A stretch of DNA of 43,662 bases from Actinomycetes bacterium. GTDB taxonomy: Bacteria > Actinomycetota > Actinomycetes > Actinomycetales > Microbacteriaceae. The notes under the pieces are model-generated. The model did not search any database and was not told the DNA's origin. It was given only the letters and a program-made list of their open reading frames with translations. Of this stretch, positions 35,143-43,662 are shown in pieces. The translations under genes were made by a program, and so were the position numbers. The stretch's first letter is position 1; every line of letters begins with the position of its first letter. The DNA lies in the NCBI GenBank assembly GCA_030426515.1, contig JAUHYM010000005.1:1-43662 (forward strand), written 5' to 3'.

Positions 35143-36869
35143 AAGAGGTCGGCGGCGGCCTCTGTGGGGATGCTGACGCGGAAGAGCTCGTTCTCGACGA
35201 CGCTTCCGGTGAGGAGACCGCCACATGGGCACCCCAACCAGACGTCGACAATCGTCGTGCCCTGGGGAACGACGACCGCGAAGGCGCCTTCCCTGCGCGT
35301 GTCGAGGTCTCCGAAGCTCTCGCAGACGGGAACGCTGCTCCCATCAGCGCTCGCCTGGAGGGGGACGCCGTAGTTGACGGCATTGAAGGAGAGCGAGGGC
35401 AGACTCGAGGTGTCGGGTCGATTACCCGAAACGACGGCGGGAACGACGACGAGGAAGTGATCACGCTCCACGCGTCCCAGCGAGCCGGTGGTGCATCCGC
35501 TCGGAAGGATTTCACCCGCGGGCGACAGTTCGCCGTTGAGGGTCAGGTACGGCGGTTCGTCGGTCTGGATCTCCAGTGTGACCCCGTGGGCTGCGTCACC
35601 TCCGTCGCTCGTGGGGTCCATCGGCACCTCGATGCTCGCCGGGGGAATCTCGCCGGTGAGCGGCAGCCGGGTCGGGTGCTCGCCGCGCCCTTCTTCGAAG
35701 ATCAGGGTGAGTTCTGAGAGCTCGGGATCCGTGTCGTACTCGAACCAGACCGTGCTCGATACATCGTCTGTGGGCCCGAGAGCCAACGCGCCTTCGTCGT
35801 CGACGAGAAAGCCGCTCTCGTCCGGTTGCTGCTCGCTCTCGAGCGTGAACAGACTCGCCGGCAACTCGAAGCTCTGATCCCGCAGCGGGTTCGACACCGA
35901 GAGATCGACGCCGACGAAGGCACGTTCGTTGGCGCCACCCTCTGGATCGCGCGGATCGACGTCTGTCACGACCACGGACGTCACCTCCACCCCAAGGACC
36001 CCGTGTTCGACGGCCCGAGGGAAGTCGACGGCGGCACCCCCTCCCATCACGCCCAGAAAGACAACGGAGCCTGTAGCGACAACGCCGCCCGTGGCCACCA
36101 GCACAGTTCCTGTGGTGCTCGCTGCGGCGGCCGACCCTGCCGCAGTCGAGCCGAACAGCCACACCCCTGCCGCCGCGAAGATGCTCGCCATTCCCGTGAC
36201 GAGCTTGTTCACCCACTTCACGAGTCCGGCGACGTGGCCGTACTTCTCCGTGTACCTGTCCAGACCGGCCTTCCGCCGACGCTCGAACTCTTTGATCCGA
36301 AGGTTGAGTCGTTCCGCGACTGTTCCCGCATGCCCCACGGTTGCAGAATCCACATGGACCACGTAGCTCGCGAACACGAGGTCGTGTGCTGCTCGGCGGT
36401 AGCGGCCGGTGAGGGCACCGACTCCTCCGATCCCAAAGCAGTCGACCACGAGGTACCCAATCGTCGCACGGGCGAATGCCCAGGCCAGCGTCGACGGCTG
36501 ACCATCCCAGGTTCGCGTTCCCGTATGGCGCACCTCCAACCCGCACACTGCCTTGCCGACCGACTGCCCGTCGCTCAGCCACGCGGCTGTCGCAGAGAGC
36601 GCGCCCGCCCCGATGACGATGAAGACAACGAAGGCGAGCAGTCCCCACGGTGTGGTCAGTATCGGGAAGCCCGTTGCGAGTGTCCCCGCGAATGCCAGAA
36701 CGCCGACGACGATGACCGGGAGCGCGAAGTCGATCGCGATCGCGACCAACCGGATGAGGCGCCCCGGGAGTCGAGCATCCTCACCGGCCCGAGCCGTGGC
36801 GGTGGCCAGTGAGCTGTCGCGCTGCGCCGGCGATTCGGGCGCGCGCTGCTCCGGCGGCTTCTGTCCCAT
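35139..36869 (-). CDS. RDD-family membrane protein with large C-terminal extracytoplasmic region
   Basis: RLIRLVAIAIDFALPVIVVG...SDGQSVGKAVCGLEVRHTG RDD signature; ATG 36869 preceded by ggaggt. Confidence 0.8.
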   Translation of the reverse strand: MGQKPPEQRAPESPAQRDSSLATATARAGEDARLPGRLIRLVAIAIDFALPVIVVGVLAFAGTLATGFPILTTPWGLLAFVVFIVIGAGALSATAAWLSDGQSVGKAVCGLEVRHTGTRTWDGQPSTLAWAFARATIGYLVVDCFGIGGVGALTGRYRRAAHDLVFASYVVHVDSATVGHAGTVAERLNLRIKEFERRRKAGLDRYTEKYGHVAGLVKWVNKLVTGMASIFAAAGVWLFGSTAAGSAAAASTTGTVLVATGGVVATGSVVFLGVMGGGAAVDFPRAVEHGVLGVEVTSVVVTDVDPRDPEGGANERAFVGVDLSVSNPLRDQSFELPASLFTLESEQQPDESGFLVDDEGALALGPTDDVSSTVWFEYDTDPELSELTLIFEEGRGEHPTRLPLTGEIPPASIEVPMDPTSDGGDAAHGVTLEIQTDEPPYLTLNGELSPAGEILPSGCTTGSLGRVERDHFLVVVPAVVSGNRPDTSSLPSLSFNAVNYGVPLQASADGSSVPVCESFGDLDTRREGAFAVVVPQGTTIVDVWLGCPCGGLLTGSVVENELFRVSIPTEAAADLF

Positions 36870-36995
36870 GACACCTCCCGCGCCCATGCTTTGAGGATGT
36901 GTGGAGCGTTGCGGTCGACAGCGGTCCGCCGTCGTTCCCCGCAGACCGGAGTTGGGCGAAGAATATCGGATGTGCCCGCCGAGGACTAGATCCGG

Positions 36996-37379
36996 GTGAG
37001 GATAGGGAACGTGGCACGCGAATGGACGGACGACCAGCTGCGCATCCTCAGCGAGGCGGCGGAGCTGCAGATCTCGGCGTCCCGCGTGGCCACCGCTCCG
37101 CGTGCGTGGGTGCCGATCTGGGTCGTCGTGCACGACCGGCGCGTGTTCGTGCGCACCTGGTACCGGCGGAGCACCGGCTGGTACGGGCACGCGGTCGCCG
37201 CGGGCGAGGCGTGGATCCGCGTGTCCGGCGACCCGGTTCGCGTGCGCGTGACGGTCGAAGGCGAAGAGAGTGTGGACGCCGTCGACGGCGCCTACCGGGC
37301 CAAGTACGGTGACGGGGCATCGTCCATGGTGACGCCCGAGGCGGCAGCATCCACTCTCTGTCTCACGCCCGTCCCGTGA
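36996..37379 (+). CDS. DUF2255-like protein
   Basis: ADDQ-type EWTDDQLRILSEAAELQISASRV...WVVVHDRRVFVRTWYRRSTGWYGHAVAAGEAWI; GTG start uncertain (36996 or 37011). Confidence 0.65.
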   Translation: MRIGNVAREWTDDQLRILSEAAELQISASRVATAPRAWVPIWVVVHDRRVFVRTWYRRSTGWYGHAVAAGEAWIRVSGDPVRVRVTVEGEESVDAVDGAYRAKYGDGASSMVTPEAAASTLCLTPVP

Positions 37380-37938
37380 ACGGGCCCGAGCCGGTGACGA
37401 TCCACGACGACCCCGGGGTCGTTGTGCTCGACGGCGGACTCTCGAACGCGCTCGCCGACCGTGGGCACGACCTCGCCGACGAGCTGTGGACCGCCCGGCT
37501 GCTGCGCGATGCGCCCGGCGAGATCGCGGCCGTCCACCGCGCCTACTTCGATGCGGGGGCCCGCGTCGCAACCACCGCCAGCTACCAGGCGAGCCTTGCC
37601 GGTTTCGCGCAGGCGGGCATGACGCGCGGCGAGGCGACAGAGCTCATCCAGCGCAGCGTCGAGATCGCGCGCGATGTGCGCGACGAGGTCACCGCGACTG
37701 ACGGAACGCCGCGGTTCGTCGCCGCGTCCGTCGGGCCCTACGGCGCGGTGCTCGCGGACGGGTCGGAGTACCGCGGGCGCTACGGACTCAGCCGCGCACG
37801 GCGCGCCGCTGGACGGGCGAGGCCGGCCTCGACCCCGAGCTGACGGCATCCTGGGCCCTGGCCGGGGCCCGCTTCGTCGGCGGATGCTGCCGCGTGGGCC
37901 CCGTCGCCATCGCCGCCATCGCGCGCGCCATGCCCTGA
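37376..37938 (+). pseudogene. Homocysteine S-methyltransferase with internal deletion and frame change
   Basis: N-terminal VVVLDGGLSNALADRGHDL...ASVGPYGAVLADGSEYRGRYGLS, then C-terminal WTGEAGLDPELTASWALAGARFVGGCCRVGPVAIAAIARAMP* in another frame; middle missing. Confidence 0.8.
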
Positions 37939-38056
37939 CGGCGTCGCAACGACCCCCGTATCGCGCGAGGCGATCGAGGAGTACCGTCAGCCGCACGTGC
38001 ACGTCGAACCTGTCGGGACCGATGGCGGCAACGGAGCCGCCGTGAAGGAAGCACTG

Positions 38057-41000
38057 ATGATCACGCACTCGCGAGTGAAGCTGTTGGCCGTCGCCGCAAT
38101 CGCCGCCCTGGGACTCTCCGTCCTTCCGGTCAGCGCCCACGCCGACCCACCCGACTCGACGCCACCGGACCACTCGCAGGCAGGCGGGCGACTCGACCTC
38201 TACGAGTTCGACACCACCGCGGATGTCGTCGCCGACATGATCGCCGCGGGCTACGACGTCGTCTCCACCGCTCACAGCGGCGACGAGATGCTGCACGTCG
38301 AGGTGGTGATGTCGCCGTCAGAGGCCAACAAGGCACGCAAGGCCTACGACCTCGATATCTCGCTGACGCGCAACGAAGACGGCGTGCCCACCGTCGACGC
38401 CGCATTCGAAGAGGGCAACGACGGGTTCGAGGTGTTCCGCAAGTGGTCGAGCGCCGGCGGGCACAAAGAAGAGATGGAGTTCCTCGCCCAGGAGTACGAC
38501 GACCTCACCCAGCTGATCACGATCGGCCAGTCGGTGCAGGGCCAGGACATCTACGCGATGCGCGTCACCAAGCGCGCTGATCGTACCCGCGCGGGGGCGC
38601 GCCCCGCGGTGCTCTACATCTCCACACAGCACGCCCGTGAGTGGATCAGCCCCGAAGTCAACAGCCGCCTCCTGAACTACCTGCTCTCGAACTACGGCAC
38701 CGACGACCGGGTCACTGACATCGTCGACACCACCGAGTTGTGGTTCGTCATCGCGGCGAACCCCGACGGGTATGACTGGACCTTCGAAGAGGGCCAGCGC
38801 CTGTGGCGCAAGAACCTCGCCGATAACAACGGCGACGAGCAGATCACCACCATCGACGGCGTCGACCTCAACCGCAACTTCGCCACCAACTGGGGCTACG
38901 ACAACGAAGGGTCCACCGACAACCCCAGCGGGCAGACCTACCGAGGGCCGTCCTCGCAGTCCGAGCCAGAAACACAGGCGATGGACGAGCTGATGGGATC
39001 GATCGACTTCTCGTTCATGGTCAACTACCACTCCGCCGCCGAGCTGATCCTCTACGGCACGGGATGGCAGGTCGACACTCCCACGCCGGACGACATCGTC
39101 AACATCGCGCTCGCCGGCGACGACGCCAACCCGGCGATCCCCGGCTACGACCCCGACCTGTCGGCCGAGCTCTACATCACCAACGGCGACACCACCGATC
39201 ACGCCGGCGACGCGCACGGGATCATGGCCTACACGCCCGAGCTGGCGACCTGCCAGACCGCGCTGAGCTACCCCGAGAGCACGCTGCCTGACGACTACTG
39301 CTCGGGCAGGTCGCAGTTCGAGTTCCCCGACGACGAGGCGCTCGTGCAGGCCGAGTTCGAACGCAACCTCCCCTACGCCCTCTCGCTCGCCGAGTCGGCC
39401 GACGACCCGGCGAACCCGGAGTCGTCGCTGGGGCTGGAGGCCGCGGACTTCGAGGTGCAGAGCTTCGAGGAGAGCTGGGGCACCGCGCAGGAGGTCGCGG
39501 TGTGGGCCAAGCGCGAGTTCAAGCAGCTGCGCATGCACAGCTCGATCAACGGCGCCGCAGCCACCACCCAGTCGATCAGCGAATGGGCCGGCGGAGAGGT
39601 CTACGGCAACGACGGCAACATCTGGTACGGCGAGTACCGCGGCACCGTCTCGGGTCTTGCGCCCGGCGATGCCGTCGAGGTGTGGTTCACCGCCGTCGAC
39701 ACACCCTCCGGCGGCGGTGGCCAGAAGGCCACCAAGGTCGAGAGCGAGCACGTCACGTTCGACGTGTCGACCGAGGCGACCGGCGCCGACGTCCTCATCG
39801 TCTCGGACAACAGCCCCGGCACACCCCTCGGCGGTGGCGCCGCGCTCGACTACCTGGAGTACTACACCGATGCCCTCGACGCCAACGGCGTCAGCTACGA
39901 CGTCTACGACGTGGGGGTCACCGGGCCGGCGCCCGACGCCACCGGCATCCTCGGTCACTACGACGCGGTGATCTGGTACGAGGGTGACAAGCTCGTCACC
40001 GACTATCAGGGAGGGATCGACACGACGCTCGTCGCCCACCAGATGAACATGGTGATGCGCGACTACCTGAACGAGGGCGGCAAGGTCCTCGCGACCGGCA
40101 AGAACCACGGGTTCGAGGAGTTTTTCCCGCTCGACTACGGCACCAACGGCGCACCCGGCGAGGTCTGCCACGGCGGCGACTGCCTCGTGCTGACCGACGA
40201 CGTCTACCAGTACTGGTTCGGCGCCAACAGCAGGGCCCGCCGCGGCGGGCTCGACGCGGACGGCAACGCGCTCGACGTCCGCGGCAACGGCGGCGCGTTC
40301 GACGGCTACACGTTCGGTCTCGACGGGCCCGACAGCGCGAACAACCAGGGCTCGAGCGACGGAACGAACGCCACGGGAACCGGCACGGCGTCGTACATCG
40401 TGACCTCCAGCGTGCTCGACGAAGCCGAGTTCCCGCAGTTCGCCTCCGACCGGTTCGCCAGCTGGGATGCCGGCGGGCTGACGCCCTTCGAGCCGGTCAC
40501 CGGGGACTGGCAGATGGCCACGGACCACGCGGACGTCGCCTACAAGCGCCTCTCCCGCACGATCGACCTCACCGGAGCGAGCGCGGCCAGCCTCGACTTC
40601 TCGACCTCGTACGCCATCGAGGCGAACTGGGACTACATGTTCGTCGAGGTGCACACGGTCGGTCAGGACGACTGGACCACGCTGCCCGACGCCAACGGGC
40701 ACACCGGCACCTCGACCGGCGACTCGTGCGCATCGGGCTGGGCAGAGGAGCTGCATCCGTTCCTGCTCCACTACCAGGACGACGCGTGCAACCCGACGGG
40801 CACCACGGGCGCGTGGAACGCGGCGACGGGCGCGTCGGACGGCGTCGAGGACTGGTCGATCGACCTGTCGGCCTACGCCGGCAGCGAGATCGAAGTCTCG
40901 ATCAGCTACGCGACCGACTGGGCCACGGGCGACCTCGGGGTGTTCCTCGACGACGTCACCGTCGACATCGACGGGAGCACTGAGACGGAGAGCTTCGAGG

Positions 41001-41209
41001 ACGGCCTCGGCGCCTGGTCGGTGCCGGGTGCCCCCGAGGGGAGCGCCGGCAACGCGAACGACTGGGAGCGCGTGGGCGTGCTCTTCGAGGTCGCCGCGAT
41101 CGTCGCGACCGACGACACGCTGCTGTTCGGGTTCGGCTTCGAGGGCATCTCGACCGCCGCGGAGCGCAACGAGGTGATGGCCCGCTCGATGGAGCACCTG
41201 CTCGGCTGA
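38057..41209 (+). CDS. Secreted M14-family zinc carboxypeptidase with C-terminal immune-inhibitor-A-like region
   Basis: Signal peptide; YISTQHAREWISPEV (HxxE), DGVDLNRNFATNWGYDNEGSTDNPSGQTYRGPSSQSEPETQAM, MVNYHSAAELILY. Confidence 0.9.
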   Translation: MITHSRVKLLAVAAIAALGLSVLPVSAHADPPDSTPPDHSQAGGRLDLYEFDTTADVVADMIAAGYDVVSTAHSGDEMLHVEVVMSPSEANKARKAYDLDISLTRNEDGVPTVDAAFEEGNDGFEVFRKWSSAGGHKEEMEFLAQEYDDLTQLITIGQSVQGQDIYAMRVTKRADRTRAGARPAVLYISTQHAREWISPEVNSRLLNYLLSNYGTDDRVTDIVDTTELWFVIAANPDGYDWTFEEGQRLWRKNLADNNGDEQITTIDGVDLNRNFATNWGYDNEGSTDNPSGQTYRGPSSQSEPETQAMDELMGSIDFSFMVNYHSAAELILYGTGWQVDTPTPDDIVNIALAGDDANPAIPGYDPDLSAELYITNGDTTDHAGDAHGIMAYTPELATCQTALSYPESTLPDDYCSGRSQFEFPDDEALVQAEFERNLPYALSLAESADDPANPESSLGLEAADFEVQSFEESWGTAQEVAVWAKREFKQLRMHSSINGAAATTQSISEWAGGEVYGNDGNIWYGEYRGTVSGLAPGDAVEVWFTAVDTPSGGGGQKATKVESEHVTFDVSTEATGADVLIVSDNSPGTPLGGGAALDYLEYYTDALDANGVSYDVYDVGVTGPAPDATGILGHYDAVIWYEGDKLVTDYQGGIDTTLVAHQMNMVMRDYLNEGGKVLATGKNHGFEEFFPLDYGTNGAPGEVCHGGDCLVLTDDVYQYWFGANSRARRGGLDADGNALDVRGNGGAFDGYTFGLDGPDSANNQGSSDGTNATGTGTASYIVTSSVLDEAEFPQFASDRFASWDAGGLTPFEPVTGDWQMATDHADVAYKRLSRTIDLTGASAASLDFSTSYAIEANWDYMFVEVHTVGQDDWTTLPDANGHTGTSTGDSCASGWAEELHPFLLHYQDDACNPTGTTGAWNAATGASDGVEDWSIDLSAYAGSEIEVSISYATDWATGDLGVFLDDVTVDIDGSTETESFEDGLGAWSVPGAPEGSAGNANDWERVGVLFEVAAIVATDDTLLFGFGFEGISTAAERNEVMARSMEHLLG

Positions 41210-41215
41210 CGCCTG

Positions 41216-41255
41216 CCGGGCGGATCCTCTCGCGCTGACGAGGAGATCCGCCCGG
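41216..41255. terminator. Hairpin between M14 peptidase and oxygenase genes, possible terminator
   Basis: ccgggcggatc (41216-41226) and gatccgcccgg (41245-41255), perfect 11-bp arms; no T-run. Confidence 0.45.
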
Positions 41256-41295
41256 GGGCGGTGCGGGACGGGTCGGGTGGTGGCAGGATCGCCGC

Positions 41296-42372
41296 ATGAC
41301 CTTCCGCATTCCTCGCGTCGACATCTCGGCCTACGTCACCGACGCCCCGGACGCCCACGACGCCCCGGACACTAGGGATGCCGCGAGCAGGCGCGCGGCG
41401 GTGGCGGCCGAGATCGACGCCGCGTGCCGCACGGCCGGATTCATCCAGATCGTCGGGCACGGCGTTCCCGAGACGGTCACCACCCGGTTCGTCGCGGCGA
41501 TGGACCGGTTCTTCGCACTCGACCTCGAGACCAAGAAGACCTATCGGACGCCGCCCGAGATCAACCGCGGGTATTCGCCGCCCAAGTCCGAGTCGCTCAG
41601 CCTGTCGCTGGGGGTCGAGTCGGCGAACCGCATGAACGACTTCTTCGAAGCCTTCAACGTGGGGGCGCGGGCGGCCGACTACCCCGACACCCCGGGGCTG
41701 CCCGATGCCGACTACCCCGAGAACGTGTGGCCCGAGGTCGACGACTTCGAAGCCGCCGTCACCGCCTACTTCGCCGAAGCGGCGCGCGTCGCCCGCACGC
41801 TCACCCGGATCTTCGCCGACGCGCTGGGCCTTGCGCCCGACTACTTCTCGGCGCGCACCGGGCACTCCATCGATGTCCTCCGCATGAACAACTACGCGCT
41901 GCCCGAGGGGACGGAGGTCGCCCTCGACGGTGATCTCATCGGCATGGGCGAGCACACCGACTTCGGGATCGTCACCGTTCTGTGGGCAGACCAGGTGCCC
42001 GGCCTGCAGGTGCTCGGCACCGACGGCGTCTGGCACGACGTGCAGCCCGATGACGGGGCGTTCCTCGTCAACCTCGGCGACATCACCGCACGCATGACGA
42101 ACGAGCGGTGGATGTCGACACTCCATCGCGTGAAGCCGCCGATCGTGAACGGCACGATCGAGCGCCGCCGCAGCGCCGCGTTCTTCCACGACGGCGACGT
42201 CGACGCGATCATCGACGTGCTGCCCTCGTGCGTCGACGAGGCCCATCCTGCCCTCTACGAGCCGGTGATCGTCGGCGAGCACATCACCGCGAAGCTGCAG
42301 GGGTCGCGTATCGGGCTCAGCAACGCCGGCGCCCAGCGGGAGTCGGCGCGGGTGCTCTCCAGCAAGCGCTGA
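41296..42372 (+). CDS. 2-oxoglutarate/Fe(II)-dependent oxygenase (isopenicillin N synthase family)
   Basis: CRTAGFIQIVGHGVP, GEHTDFGIVTVLWADQVPGLQV (HxD), NLGDITARMTNERWMSTLHRVKPP. Confidence 0.9.
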   Translation: MTFRIPRVDISAYVTDAPDAHDAPDTRDAASRRAAVAAEIDAACRTAGFIQIVGHGVPETVTTRFVAAMDRFFALDLETKKTYRTPPEINRGYSPPKSESLSLSLGVESANRMNDFFEAFNVGARAADYPDTPGLPDADYPENVWPEVDDFEAAVTAYFAEAARVARTLTRIFADALGLAPDYFSARTGHSIDVLRMNNYALPEGTEVALDGDLIGMGEHTDFGIVTVLWADQVPGLQVLGTDGVWHDVQPDDGAFLVNLGDITARMTNERWMSTLHRVKPPIVNGTIERRRSAAFFHDGDVDAIIDVLPSCVDEAHPALYEPVIVGEHITAKLQGSRIGLSNAGAQRESARVLSSKR

Positions 42373-42382
42373 GCGCGGCCGG

Positions 42383-43219
42383 TCAGGGGAGCGGCCCGGT
42401 GGCGACCGGCCGGTCGGGGTGGTTCGACCACTGGCTCCACGAGCCCGCGTAGAGGGCCGGTTCGAAGCCCGCGACGGTGAGCGCGAGCGCGGCGTGGGCG
42501 GCCGAGACACCCGACCCGCAGTACACGCCGACCGGCACGTCGGTGCGCGCTCCCAGCGCGGAGAACCGGTCGTGCAGCGCCGAGGGTGAGAGGAACAGGC
42601 CGTCCGCGTCGCAATTGTCGGTCGTGGCGGCGTTGACCGCCCCGGGAATGTGACCGGCGCGCGGGTCGATCGGCTCGGTCTCACCCCGGTACCGCTCCGG
42701 GGCTCGCACGTCGACCAGCAGCCCCTGCGCTGCCAGGGCCGCTGCCCCGTCGATCGACAGCTGCATCAGCCGCCCCGGCTGGACGCGGGCAGATCCGCGC
42801 GATCGCGCCGGGGCATCGCCGGTCTCGAGCGGCCCGTCGAGGGCGCGCCACGCGGCCAGGCCGCCGTCGAGCACCCGCGCCGGGATCCCGGCATCCGCCA
42901 GCATCCACCACGCGCGTGCCGCGCCGAAGCCCAGCCAGTCGTCGTACACGATGACCTCGTCGCCGTCGTCGATGCCCCACCGGTGCACCGTGTCGGCGAA
43001 GTGCGTCGCCGGCGGCAGCGGGTGGCGCCCGTCCGTCGGCTCGCCATGGGCGGCGAGGTCGTCATCGAGGCTCACATATTGCGCTGAGGGAATATGCCCG
43101 GAGCGATACGGCGCAGATCCGTCGGGAGCGTCGAGTCGCCAGCGCACGTCGAGGATCGGCGGCGCCTCACGCGCCAGCAGGTCGCGAAGTTCGTCGGCCG
43201 AGATGAGCGGGTGGGCCAT
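42383..43219 (-). CDS. Tandem-rhodanese sulfurtransferase (thiosulfate/3-mercaptopyruvate type)
   Basis: ISADELRDLLAREAPPILDVRW...VIVYDDWLGFGAARAWWMLADAG...VYCGSGVSAAHAALAL. Confidence 0.9.
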   Translation of the reverse strand: MAHPLISADELRDLLAREAPPILDVRWRLDAPDGSAPYRSGHIPSAQYVSLDDDLAAHGEPTDGRHPLPPATHFADTVHRWGIDDGDEVIVYDDWLGFGAARAWWMLADAGIPARVLDGGLAAWRALDGPLETGDAPARSRGSARVQPGRLMQLSIDGAAALAAQGLLVDVRAPERYRGETEPIDPRAGHIPGAVNAATTDNCDADGLFLSPSALHDRFSALGARTDVPVGVYCGSGVSAAHAALALTVAGFEPALYAGSWSQWSNHPDRPVATGPLP

Positions 43220-43240
43220 GCCTCGACGGTACGCCACAGC

Positions 43241-43662
43241 TCAGCGGTGCGGATCGATCATCGTCATGCCCGCGGGAGACGCCGCATCCATCACCGGGAG
43301 CAGGCGGGCAGCCTCCTCGAGCGACACCACCGAGTCGATGAGGTCCTGCGGGCGCAGCGCGCCGCTGTCGATGAGCGCCATCATGGCCGGGTAGTCCGCG
43401 GCCGCCATCCCGTGACTGCCGAGCACGTCCAGCTCCCACGCGATCGCCCGCGCCATCGGCACCGGCGAGAGCCCGGTTGCGGTGGGGAGCAGGCCGACCT
43501 GCACGTGTCGCCCGCGGCGCCGCAGCGAGAGGATCGCGTCCGCGCAGGTCTGCTCCGCGCCGACAGCATCCATCGACACGTGGCTGCCGCCGCCGGTGAG
43601 GGCGTGGATCCGCCCGGGCACGTCGCCGTCGGCGGCCGACACGACGTGGTCCGCACCGAGCC
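43241..43662 (-). CDS. Zinc-dependent (MDR) alcohol dehydrogenase, C-terminal part (5' end outside window)
   Basis: GADHVVSAADGDVPGRIHALTGGGSHVSMDAVGAEQTCADAILSLRRRGRHVQVGL...ELDVLGSHGMAAADYPAMMALI. Confidence 0.82.
   Translation of the reverse strand, partial: LGADHVVSAADGDVPGRIHALTGGGSHVSMDAVGAEQTCADAILSLRRRGRHVQVGLLPTATGLSPVPMARAIAWELDVLGSHGMAAADYPAMMALIDSGALRPQDLIDSVVSLEEAARLLPVMDAASPAGMTMIDPHR

Noticed and set aside
38318-41197. 959-aa minus-strand ORF
   Set aside because: Antisense to the well-supported M14 carboxypeptidase; no recognisable domain, GC-driven codon mirror.

Overview
43.7-kb high-GC actinobacterial window (Microbacteriaceae-like by feel; taxonomy not proven), composed of three blocks. 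(1) 1-10.97 kb: two M23 peptidases, ccsB and a CopD/CtaG fusion, a DUF4307-like gene, and two divergent or adjacent metal efflux modules. One module is a P1B ATPase divergent from an ArsR/SmtB sensor with an alpha-5 site. The other is cmtR-cadA-lspA, bracketed by inverted GAGATGTCCAT ends with no transposase inside. (2) about 11-29.7 kb: a Tn7-like transposition operon (TnsA, TnsB, TnsC-like ATPase, large TniQ/TnsD) with overlapping genes, followed by defence cargo. The cargo is an XRE regulator with an unknown ORF, Type I restriction-modification HsdM-S-R, and a two-gene Hachiman-like system (DUF1837 HamA plus HamB helicase). No CRISPR or Cas genes are present, so this is not a CAST. The tnsC-like gene carries an apparent +1 frameshift, and the TniQ has an unusual C-terminus (tandem HTHs plus a LysR-type wHTH). 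The XRE gene lies between copies of an 11-bp GATTAGGCCAT motif, one pair forming a perfect inverted repeat before hsdM. (3) 30-43.7 kb: ordinary chromosomal-type genes (CHRD-like secreted protein, MazF-type TA, AraC/GyrI regulator, hydrolase, RDD protein, M14 carboxypeptidase, 2OG-Fe oxygenase, sulfurtransferase, MDR dehydrogenase) with three decayed genes (mazF fragment, methyltransferase, homocysteine methyltransferase). All family calls come from reading motifs by eye; no database search was run.
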